A stretch of DNA of 64,000 bases from Pseudohaliea rubra DSM 19751 (lineage in GTDB: Bacteria > Pseudomonadota > Gammaproteobacteria > Pseudomonadales > Halieaceae), in the NCBI RefSeq assembly GCF_000764025.1, contig NZ_KN234755.1, positions 17,569-81,568 of the forward strand, written 5' to 3'. The notes under the pieces are model-generated. The model searched no databases. It saw only the letters and a list, made by a program, of their open reading frames with translations, and was not told the origin of the DNA. Of this stretch, positions 27,981 to 35,448 are shown piece after piece; position 1 is the stretch's first letter; every line of letters begins with the position of its first letter. A program made the translations under genes and the position numbers.

Positions 27981-29435
27981 ATGCCACGCCACCGCTTCCA
28001 AGCCATAACCGCTGCCCTGCTCGCCCTGGTGCTGGCCGCTGCCCCCGTGGCTGCCGTGGAGGACCTCAAGCTGCCCAACCTCGGCGAGTCGAGCACCAGC
28101 CTTTTTTCAGCTGAGTACGAGTATCAGCTGGGGCGGACCTGGCTGCGTATCTTCCGGGGGCAGGTGCCCACGGTGAATGACCCCCTCCTCTTCGACTACC
28201 TTGAAGGCCTGGTCTTCCGCCTCGTCAACCACAGCCAGCTCAAGGATCGCCGGGTTGACCTGGTCATCGTCGACAACCCCACGATCAACGCCTTTGCTGT
28301 GCCCGGCGGCGTGATCGGGGTACACAACGGCCTCCTTCTTTACGCCCAGAGCGAGGATGAACTGGCCACGGTCCTTGCCCACGAGATCGCTCACCTCAGC
28401 CAGCGCCATTTTTCGCGCCGGGTGGAGTTCCAGAAAAAGCAGCAGCCACTGACGCTGGCAACGATGCTCGCCAGCTTCGTGCTGATGGCGGCCGTGGGAG
28501 GCGATGCCGGAATGGCCGCCCTCAGTGCGTCGCAGGCGGCCGCTCAGGGCTCGGCGTTGCGCTATAGCCGCGGCAATGAGGCCGAGGCGGACCGGGTTGG
28601 CATGCAGACCCTCGTCGCCGCCGGCATGGACCCGCATGCCGCCCCGAGCATGTTTGAGCGCATGCTGCAGGCCTCGCGCTACGCCACCGGCAACCGCGTT
28701 CCGGAATTCCTGCGCACCCACCCGCTGTCAGAAAACCGCATCGCGGACACGCGCAACCGCGCCCGCCAGTATCCAAAGCAGATCCGCGCATCCGACCTCA
28801 CCTACCAGCTCATGCGCGCCCGGGTCGTGAACCAGCTGGCAGAGACGCCCGAAGAAGCCCTGCGCAAGTTCCGCAGCGAACTCGACGGAGCACCGCGCTC
28901 GCAGACCGCCGCTCGCTACGGCCTGGTGCTGGCACTCACCGATGCCGGGCGCACCGACGAGGCCGCCCTGGAGCTCGACACAATCTGGGCCGGTGACCGG
29001 GAGCGGCTGGAATACCTCCTCGCCGACGCAGAAATCGATCTGGCCCGAAACCGGCCGGAAAAAGCGGTGCATAAACTCTCCGCACGGCTCGAGCTCTCTC
29101 CGGACAACCACCCGCTGGTCATGGCCTACGCCCGCGCCCTGCTCAAGAACGAACAACCCCATATTGCCGAGCAGGTGCTCGAGGCGCAGAGCAAACAGCG
29201 CCCCGACGATCCCTACCTGTGGTATTTGCTGGCGGAAGTGCAGGGACTGGCGGGCAACATCGTGGGGCTGCACCAGTCACGGGCCGAATACTTTATCCTC
29301 AACGGCGGGCTCGGCGAGGCCGAGAAACAGCTACGCTACGCGCTGCGCAGTGTTAACAGCGACTACACGACCAATGCCCGCATCAACGAGCGCCTGAAGG
29401 ACGTCCTGCAGATGAAGGAGCAACTCGAGTCCTAG
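27981..29435 (+). CDS. bepA: BepA-like periplasmic M48 metalloprotease with TPR repeats
   Basis: I chose ATG 27981 (a TTG at 27972 is in frame); 484 residues. A Sec signal peptide ends near AAPVAAVED. The zinc motif HEIAH lies near residue 134, and the third ligand is in NEAEADRVGMQ near 197. The C-terminal half is a tetratricopeptide array. Homologous BepA acts in the periplasm on outer-membrane assembly, helping or removing stalled LptD and BAM substrates. Divergent from tusA across a 225-base gap in which I saw no further gene. Confidence 0.92.
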   Translation: MPRHRFQAITAALLALVLAAAPVAAVEDLKLPNLGESSTSLFSAEYEYQLGRTWLRIFRGQVPTVNDPLLFDYLEGLVFRLVNHSQLKDRRVDLVIVDNPTINAFAVPGGVIGVHNGLLLYAQSEDELATVLAHEIAHLSQRHFSRRVEFQKKQQPLTLATMLASFVLMAAVGGDAGMAALSASQAAAQGSALRYSRGNEAEADRVGMQTLVAAGMDPHAAPSMFERMLQASRYATGNRVPEFLRTHPLSENRIADTRNRARQYPKQIRASDLTYQLMRARVVNQLAETPEEALRKFRSELDGAPRSQTAARYGLVLALTDAGRTDEAALELDTIWAGDRERLEYLLADAEIDLARNRPEKAVHKLSARLELSPDNHPLVMAYARALLKNEQPHIAEQVLEAQSKQRPDDPYLWYLLAEVQGLAGNIVGLHQSRAEYFILNGGLGEAEKQLRYALRSVNSDYTTNARINERLKDVLQMKEQLES

Positions 29436-29475
29436 CCTGCAGCCGTCTTGGGGACCACGGCCGGGTGCCAGGCGC

Positions 29476-30558
29476 CTAAGCCTCGGACCGGCGCAACTCC
29501 GCGGAAAACTCGAGCATGCGCCGCAGAGGCACCATCGCGCGCTCGCTGATCGCCGGATCCACGTGTATCTCGTTGTCAGCCCGGTCGAAGACGGTGGCGA
29601 GGTTGCCGAGTTCGTTCATGGCCATCCATGGGCAATGCGCACAGCTCCGGCAGGTGGCGCCCTTTCCTGCGGTGGGTGCAATGATGAACTCTTTGTCCGG
29701 CGCCTGCTGCTGGAGCTTGTAGAAAATCCCCTGGTCTGTGGCAACGATGAAGCGCTCGTTGGGCATGTCTCTCGCCGCGTTGATAATCTGGGTTGTGGAG
29801 CCGACACGGTCTGCCATCTCCACCACCGCCGCCGGGGACTCCGGGTGCACCAGTACCGCTGCCTCCGGATAGACCTTCTTGAGATCGGCCAGACCGCGGG
29901 CCTTGAACTCCTCATGCACGATGCAGGCGCCGTCCCACATGAGTATATCGGCGCCCGTTTCACGACGGACGTAGTCGCCCAGATGCTTGTCCGGTGCCCA
30001 GAGGATTTTCCTGCCCTGGTCTGCGAGGTATTCGGCGACCTTGAGAGCGATGCTCGAGGTAACCACCCAGTCCGCCCGGGCCTTCACCGCCGCCGAGGTG
30101 TTGGCGTAGACCACCACTTCCCGATCCGGGTGCGCGTCGCAGAAGGCCGAGAACTCATCCGCAGGGCAGCCGATATCCAGGGAGCAGGTGGCCTCAAGCG
30201 TAGGCATGAGCACCCGCTTGCCAGGCGTGAGGATCTTGGCGGTTTCACCCATAAAGCGAACTCCGCAGACCACAAGGGTGCGGGCCGGGTGATCATGGCC
30301 GAAGCGGGCCATTTCCAGCGAATCGGACACGCAGCCGCCCGTCTCCTCGGCAAGCGCCTGAATCTTCGGCGACGTGTAGTAATGGGCAACGATCACCGCA
30401 TTGTGCCGCTCGAGATCGGCCTTGATGCGGACGACCAGGTCCGACTCTTCTGCAGGGGTCAGCTCCTCGGCTTCAGCACGGTCGAGATGATGCTGCACCT
30501 GGAGGCGGATCGCTTCCAGCTTTTCGGATGCAAGGCTCATGGGGGGTTTGCCAGTCAT
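29476..30558 (-). CDS. nadA: Quinolinate synthase
   Basis: The 360-residue protein shows NadA motifs: [28 protein letters not shown] in pieces near residue 58, [15 protein letters not shown] near 117, and a C-terminal [13 protein letters not shown] near 305. The conserved cysteines bind the [4Fe-4S] cluster. It condenses iminoaspartate with dihydroxyacetone phosphate in NAD synthesis. An in-frame ATG at 30540 is an alternative start. Convergent with bepA. Confidence 0.96.
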   Translation of the reverse strand: MTGKPPMSLASEKLEAIRLQVQHHLDRAEAEELTPAEESDLVVRIKADLERHNAVIVAHYYTSPKIQALAEETGGCVSDSLEMARFGHDHPARTLVVCGVRFMGETAKILTPGKRVLMPTLEATCSLDIGCPADEFSAFCDAHPDREVVVYANTSAAVKARADWVVTSSIALKVAEYLADQGRKILWAPDKHLGDYVRRETGADILMWDGACIVHEEFKARGLADLKKVYPEAAVLVHPESPAAVVEMADRVGSTTQIINAARDMPNERFIVATDQGIFYKLQQQAPDKEFIIAPTAGKGATCRSCAHCPWMAMNELGNLATVFDRADNEIHVDPAISERAMVPLRRMLEFSAELRRSEA

Positions 30559-30679
30559 ACGATGGAAACCGCTATTTTATCACAGCTGACACCGTCTCCC
30601 CCACGGCCGGGTTACTTGCGCTAGGCAAGGGCGCCCATCGGTGATAGCCTCTGCGCAACGTCTGTCACACGCGCACGCC

Positions 30680-32512
30680 ATGACTTCGCAGCCGCAAGCG
30701 AAAGTGACACCTGCCTCGGCCCAACCGAAGGCAAAGATTCTGGTCAGCGACGACGATATGAACGTGCGCCTGCTGACGCGCCAGTGCCTCGAAGCCGAAG
30801 GCATGACCGTTGTCGAGGCGGCTGACGGCCAGCAGGCACTGGACGCCTTCCTCCGGGAGCGACCGGATCTTATTTTTCTGGACGTAGAAATGCCAGGGCT
30901 GTCGGGGCTGGAAGTATGCCGTCGCATCCGCGAGATGCCCCAGGGCGAGAATATCCCTATCATGATCGTCACCGGGTCCGACGATCGTAAATCCATCGAT
31001 GAAGGCTTCGAAGCAGGCGCGACCCAGTACAAGACCAAGCCGGTCAACTGGTCCCTGCTCGGCCGCGATGTGCAGTACATGCTGCGCGCGAGCAACGCCC
31101 TCAACAGTCTGAAGCGTCAGGAAGACCGCCTGCGCTACCTGGCCTACTACGACCCACTCACCAACCTGCCCAACCGACGCAGCTTCAACGAGCAGCTCAC
31201 CCGAATCCTCAAGCGCGCGCAGCGCCTCGATCATAGCGCCGCACTGCTGTTCATCGACCTCGACAACTTCAAGCGCATCAACGACTCCATCGGCCACGGA
31301 CGCGGTGATCGGCTGCTGGTGGAGATTGCCAAGCGCCTCGCCCGCGAGCTTCGCGAAGACGATGCCATCAACTACCTCTCCGACAGTAATGCGGGTGCTG
31401 TGGACGAGAGGGACCGCAACACAGAGATCGCCCGGCTGGGCGGCGACGAGTTCACCGTCGTTCTCTCGGACGTTCGCGACATGCGGGACGTGGAAAGCGT
31501 AGCGCAGCGGATCATCCAGACACTGTCGGAACCGATTTCCCTGCACTCGCACAACCCGGTAGTGACCCCGAGCATCGGTATTGCCATGTACCCGCAGGAC
31601 GGGCTCGACGCTGACAGCCTCGTGCGCAACGCCGACACGGCCATGTACGCGGCAAAGGCCGACGGCCGTGCCTGCTTCCGCTTCTATAACGAAGCCATGA
31701 ACGCACGCTCCGTCGAACAGCTGAAGCTCGAAGAAGATCTCCGCGAGGCCATGCGGGAGGGGCAGCTTGAGCTGCGCTATCAGCCCCAGGTCGATACCAC
31801 CACCGGCCGGGTCGTCAGCCTCGAGGCGCTCGTGCGCTGGAAACACCCTGTGCGCGGGCTGATTTCACCTGGGGATTTCATCCCCGTGGCGGAGCGGACC
31901 GGCCAGATCATCGAACTCGGCGAGTGGGTACTGTCCGAGGTAGCGAGGCACTGCACCTTCTGGGAAACGCTGGGCCTCGATGACTTCCGCGTTTGCGTGA
32001 ATATCTCGCCGCTCCAGTTCAACCAGCCGGACTTGGTGGAGCGTGTACGCTACTTCCTGGAACACTCGGGGCTGAGACCCTCCCGGCTCGAGCTGGAGCT
32101 GACAGAAAGCGCGATCATGACGGACGCCAAGACCAACATCGACAAACTGCGCCAGCTCAACGAGCTGGGGCTCGATCTTGCGGTGGACGATTTTGGCACC
32201 GGCTACTCTTCCCTCAGTTACCTTAAACGCTTCCCCATCCGCACCCTGAAGATCGATCAGAGCTTCGTGGCCGACATGTCGAGCCACGATGGTGTTGCCA
32301 TCGTCGACGCCATCATCGTTCTGGCCAAGACCCTGAACCTGCGCTCCATCGCCGAGGGTATCGAGACCCGCGACCAGCTCAGGCATCTGGCAGCGCAGCA
32401 CTGCGACCTGCTGCAGGGCTTCTTTTTCGCCCGACCGCTTTATCCCGAGGACGTGCCCGACGCCCTGCGCCACGTTTACGCCCAGGATATCGCCGACGCC
32501 CTGAGGGACTGA
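30680..32512 (+). CDS. Response regulator with GGDEF and EAL domains (c-di-GMP turnover)
   Basis: From ATG 30680 the product is 610 residues; a GTG at 30641 with an upstream AAGGG is an equally possible start. Domains: REC about 15-130 with phospho-acceptor Asp in LIFLDVEMPG; GGDEF about 150-330 with intact RLGGDEF; EAL about 350-605 with SLEALVRW, ELTES and DDFGTGYSSL. Both catalytic motifs look intact, so it may make or degrade cyclic di-GMP depending on its state. Its stop is 9 bases before the subtilase gene, so the two probably share a transcript. Its cognate kinase may be the hybrid kinase 3 kb downstream, which is inference. Confidence 0.92.
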   Translation: MTSQPQAKVTPASAQPKAKILVSDDDMNVRLLTRQCLEAEGMTVVEAADGQQALDAFLRERPDLIFLDVEMPGLSGLEVCRRIREMPQGENIPIMIVTGSDDRKSIDEGFEAGATQYKTKPVNWSLLGRDVQYMLRASNALNSLKRQEDRLRYLAYYDPLTNLPNRRSFNEQLTRILKRAQRLDHSAALLFIDLDNFKRINDSIGHGRGDRLLVEIAKRLARELREDDAINYLSDSNAGAVDERDRNTEIARLGGDEFTVVLSDVRDMRDVESVAQRIIQTLSEPISLHSHNPVVTPSIGIAMYPQDGLDADSLVRNADTAMYAAKADGRACFRFYNEAMNARSVEQLKLEEDLREAMREGQLELRYQPQVDTTTGRVVSLEALVRWKHPVRGLISPGDFIPVAERTGQIIELGEWVLSEVARHCTFWETLGLDDFRVCVNISPLQFNQPDLVERVRYFLEHSGLRPSRLELELTESAIMTDAKTNIDKLRQLNELGLDLAVDDFGTGYSSLSYLKRFPIRTLKIDQSFVADMSSHDGVAIVDAIIVLAKTLNLRSIAEGIETRDQLRHLAAQHCDLLQGFFFARPLYPEDVPDALRHVYAQDIADALRD

Positions 32513-32521
32513 TCACCGCAC

Positions 32522-34495
32522 ATGGGAGGCAACATCAACGGGCTGCTCCGAAGTCTCGGCGCCCCCACGCTCTGTTTCCTCGCTGCGGTGGCCCACGGCC
32601 AGCCCGCCTCCGTCATGCTCCAGGGCGAAGCGGCGGAAACGCTCCGGGAGCAGGTACTTGCCGTCGGCGGAGAGCTTACCCACTTCCTCCCCATCATCGA
32701 CGCCATCGGCGCGCGGTTGACGCCAGCCCAGGTGGATCAGCTCCGCGGCGCCGCGGGGGTGCATCGCATTATCGACGATCTGGACCGCAAGGAACCGGAA
32801 GCACCCCCGCCAGCTTGTCAGCTCGGCGCCGGCCTGGAGCTTGATATCGATGGGCACGTAGTACGGTGGCGCCTCTTCAACAAGGGGAAAGACAGCGCCG
32901 GGCTGGAAACCGTGACGCTCGCCTGGCCCGAGACCCTGGGCGAACTCGACAGGGCCAGCTTCGCCGGCCGGGCACTGACAGCAACCCTGGATGGCAGCAG
33001 ACAGGGAGCGACCCTGCTCGCGGCCGATGCCCTCCCCCTCGCCGGCGGCGCCGCGGCGACCTTGCAACTCGAGTTTTCACGCCCCTGGCCGTCAGGTGAG
33101 CTGCACCAGCGCCACCTGAACCTCACCGCAACCTTTGCCGATGAATGCGCCGTCGAGCTAATTCCGGGCTACGATGACAACGACGGAGACAGCTACTACA
33201 GCACCGTTGCCGGAGCAGACCTGCTGCACCGCCACGGCATCACAGGGGCCGGCGTCACCGTGGCCGTGCTGGACTCTGGGCTCTGGGACGACCCAAGGCT
33301 GACCCGGGACACGCAGGGCGAGCCCCGCGTCCTCGCAAGCTACGACGCCATCGCCGGCGAAGAAGTCAGCATCGCCTTTGACGAGAGCGGTCACGGCAGC
33401 CACATGACCAGCATTCTTGCCCAGAGCCGCCCCGTCACCCGGGCTGAAGCCACTCCCGGAGCCTGGCGCGGCATTGCACCGGATGCGCGGCTCGTGGTGG
33501 TAAAGGCCTTCAGCCGTGAAGGCCAGGGCGACCTGCTGGATATCGTGCGTGGCGTACAGTGGATCGTCGACCACCGGGAGACCTATGGGATACGCGTAAT
33601 CAACCTATCGTTCGCGGCAAAGCCACGCTGGCCCTACTGGCAGGACCCCATCAATCAGGCCCTGATGCGCGCCTGGGACGCCGGCATCGTCGCCGTCGCC
33701 GCCGCTGGCAACGAAGGGCCCGACGCGATGACCGTTGGCTCCCCGGGGAACCTCCCGTACCTGCTCACTGTAGGCGCCATCACGGACTCCTGGACCGTCC
33801 ACGACCCCGACGACGATTATCTACCCGACTTTTCATCCCGCGGCCCCACGCCAAGTGCGCACATCAAACCGGACCTCGTCGCCCCCGGGGGACACATGGC
33901 CGGCCTGACCCGCCCCGGCTCCACGCTGACGCAGGAATTCCCGGAGTACCAGCTTGCGAACGGTGACTTCGTGATGACCGGAACCTCCCAGGCCGCTGCG
34001 CTCGTTTCCGGCCTGGTCGCCCTGCTCCTGGAAGTCGAACCGGAACTGACACCGGACGATGTGAAATGTAAGTTCATGTCGTCCGCCAACCCTGCCATCA
34101 GTGCCGACGGCAGGCTAAGCTACTCCCCCTTCGAGCAGGGAGCAGGCGCAATCAGCATCCAGCGCGCGCTTACCCTGGGCGATACCGGCTGCGGGAATGC
34201 GGGGCTCAATCTCAAGACCGATATCGCTGGCGAAGATCATTTCGAGGGCCCTGCCGTCCTGGCGGAAGATGGCTCCCCGACACTACCCGGTCTCGAACAG
34301 ATGGTGACTCCCGAACCCCCGGAGAAAGGACACAGCGAGAGCCGCCGGTGGGGTATAAAAGCCCATATCGAAAGACCGCAGCACGGCATGAGTGAGCCGG
34401 GTACTCCCGAGGACCCGCAGCTTCCCTTCGATTGGCACAGCCTCTATCTCGAGGAGAAAGCCAGAATGGAGCAACTGTCTCGCACGCCCGAGTAG
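32522..34495 (+). CDS. Secreted S8 subtilisin-like serine protease with I9-type propeptide
   Basis: The 657-residue protein has an N-terminal signal peptide (about 1-26), then an I9-like propeptide (about 29-95, GGELTHFLPIIDAIGARLT). The catalytic domain covers about 215-555 with Asp251 (VAVLDSG), His291 (SGHGSHM), oxyanion Asn397 (AAAGNEGP) and Ser489 (MTGTSQAA). A C-terminal tail of about 90 residues is low in structure and contains SRRWGIKAH (Trp610-Lys613), which resembles the WGIR core of the adjacent repeat protein. Base composition is host-like. It follows the GGDEF-EAL gene by 9 bases. I infer, without proof, that it processes the repeat precursor encoded 203 bases downstream; a general scavenging protease is the alternative. 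Confidence 0.92.
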   Translation: MGGNINGLLRSLGAPTLCFLAAVAHGQPASVMLQGEAAETLREQVLAVGGELTHFLPIIDAIGARLTPAQVDQLRGAAGVHRIIDDLDRKEPEAPPPACQLGAGLELDIDGHVVRWRLFNKGKDSAGLETVTLAWPETLGELDRASFAGRALTATLDGSRQGATLLAADALPLAGGAAATLQLEFSRPWPSGELHQRHLNLTATFADECAVELIPGYDDNDGDSYYSTVAGADLLHRHGITGAGVTVAVLDSGLWDDPRLTRDTQGEPRVLASYDAIAGEEVSIAFDESGHGSHMTSILAQSRPVTRAEATPGAWRGIAPDARLVVVKAFSREGQGDLLDIVRGVQWIVDHRETYGIRVINLSFAAKPRWPYWQDPINQALMRAWDAGIVAVAAAGNEGPDAMTVGSPGNLPYLLTVGAITDSWTVHDPDDDYLPDFSSRGPTPSAHIKPDLVAPGGHMAGLTRPGSTLTQEFPEYQLANGDFVMTGTSQAAALVSGLVALLLEVEPELTPDDVKCKFMSSANPAISADGRLSYSPFEQGAGAISIQRALTLGDTGCGNAGLNLKTDIAGEDHFEGPAVLAEDGSPTLPGLEQMVTPEPPEKGHSESRRWGIKAHIERPQHGMSEPGTPEDPQLPFDWHSLYLEEKARMEQLSRTPE

Positions 34496-34533
34496 CACGC
34501 ACCTCTGCATTGCAACCGCCCAGATAACCTCAT

Positions 34534-34551
34534 CTACCCCAAAGGGGGTAG
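34534..34551. promoter_or_regulatory. Inverted repeat upstream of the repeat-peptide gene
   Basis: CTACCCC (34534-34540) and GGGGTAG (34545-34551) form a perfect 7-bp inverted repeat around AAAG, in the gap between the protease and the repeat gene. The inner TACCCCA-AA-GGGGGTA has the 7-2-7 arrangement used by NarL/FixJ-type response regulators. No T-run follows, so an operator is more likely than a terminator. The binding protein is not identified. Confidence 0.4.
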
Positions 34552-34698
34552 CACACCGCCTTCATCAATTCCGGCCCCGCGCCTAACTTCAAGTCGTACG
34601 CAACGGAAACGATCTTCTCGGAGATCAATTCAAAGGTCAGACGCCGGGAACGCCGGTGCTGGTAAAGCAAATTCGACGACGAAGGTAGGCGTGAGATT

Positions 34699-35319
34699 AT
34701 GAAGAAACTGGTAAGAGAAACGGCATTCGCCACACTCAGCATCGGTGCAGCGCTTACCGCAGTGGCAACCAACGCTGAAATCAATCAAGAGATCGGCAGC
34801 CTCCGCATTGAAGTCGCCAAGACCATGCTCTATCAGAGCAGCCCTAAGACCACGGCGGGTTACAAGTGGACTGGGACCTCTGGTCCTCAAGGTAGCAGTC
34901 TTGAGATTACGCAAAGTCGTTCAAACACTCATATCGCTTCCGGCTACAAGTGGAATCGCGCAAGCCCGATACAGCATAGCGCGACTGCAGACAGCAGGGG
35001 AGCTGTCGCTGCTCACGAAGCTGGTTACAAGTGGGGCATTCGTACCAACTCTGATCAGGCTGGCTACAAGTGGGGGATCCGATCCAACGCTGACCAGGCT
35101 GGCTACAAGTGGGGGATCCGGTCCGACGCTGACCAGGCTGGCTACAAGTGGGGGATCCGATCCAACGCTGACCAAGCTGGCTACAAGTGGGGGATCCGAT
35201 CCGACGCTGACCAGGCCGGCTACAAGTGGGGCATCCGGTCCAACGCTGACCAAGCCGGCTATAAGTGGGGGATCCGATCCAACGCTGACCAGGCCGGCTA
35301 CAAGTGGGGCATTCGATAA
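34699..35319 (+). CDS. Secreted tandem-repeat protein, putative multi-copy peptide precursor (AGYKWGIR repeats)
   Basis: The 206-residue protein starts at ATG 34699 behind AAGGTAGG. Residues 1-26 look like a Sec signal peptide (MKKLVRE, hydrophobic core, ATNA before Glu27). A leader of about 80 residues contains two degenerate cores, AGYKW at 53-57 and SGYKW at 81-85. From residue 108 to the end there are eight units of AGYKWGIR separated by five-residue linkers TNSDQ or S(N/D)ADQ. The last unit ends exactly after WGIR. The leader has no cysteine. I recognise no family. The layout is that of a precursor cut into many copies of one short peptide, or of a repetitive surface or matrix protein. 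A strong terminator follows, so the gene is its own unit. Confidence 0.9.
   Translation: MKKLVRETAFATLSIGAALTAVATNAEINQEIGSLRIEVAKTMLYQSSPKTTAGYKWTGTSGPQGSSLEITQSRSNTHIASGYKWNRASPIQHSATADSRGAVAAHEAGYKWGIRTNSDQAGYKWGIRSNADQAGYKWGIRSDADQAGYKWGIRSNADQAGYKWGIRSDADQAGYKWGIRSNADQAGYKWGIRSNADQAGYKWGIR
35020..35319 (+). repeat. 39-bp tandem repeat, 7 full units plus a 27-bp final unit
   Basis: Units start at 35020, 35059, 35098, 35137, 35176, 35215, 35254 and 35293. Each codes AGYKWGIR plus a linker. Units 2-7 differ almost only at synonymous third positions and in the Asn/Asp codon (order N, D, N, D, N, N); unit 1 is the most divergent (TNSDQ). This is coding DNA with no spacers. Confidence 0.98.
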
Positions 35320-35354
35320 CACCAACGTACCAAGCTGCAGGAATAATAAGCTAG

Positions 35355-35387
35355 AAAAGCCAGCGCCTGTAGGCACTGGCTTTTTTT
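35355..35387 (+). terminator. Rho-independent terminator after the repeat gene
   Basis: AAAAGCCAG pairs with CTGGCTTTT; inside, after a C-A mismatch, GCC pairs with GGC around a TGTA loop. The stem ends in a run of seven T (35381-35387). It lies 36 bases beyond the repeat-gene stop and 60 bases before the sensor kinase start. Confidence 0.92.
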
Positions 35388-35448
35388 GTTTTGCCCATAC
35401 TCCGCTTGCATCTGCTAAACTCGCAGTACAGACCAGCGTGTTACAACG

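Noticed and set aside
35059..35292. GGATCC in most repeat units suggesting a cloned synthetic array
   Set aside because: The hexamer arises from the Gly-Ile-Arg codons (ggg atc cga/cgg), is missing in some units, and the array continues naturally from a divergent first unit and leader.
35020..35319. 39-bp direct repeats as a CRISPR array
   Set aside because: The repeats are contiguous with no spacers, keep one reading frame and code a conserved peptide behind a signal peptide.
35391..35448. Promoter for the hybrid kinase
   Set aside because: A TGCTAAACT extended -10-like string is present, but no -35 at a normal spacing could be found, so it was not listed.
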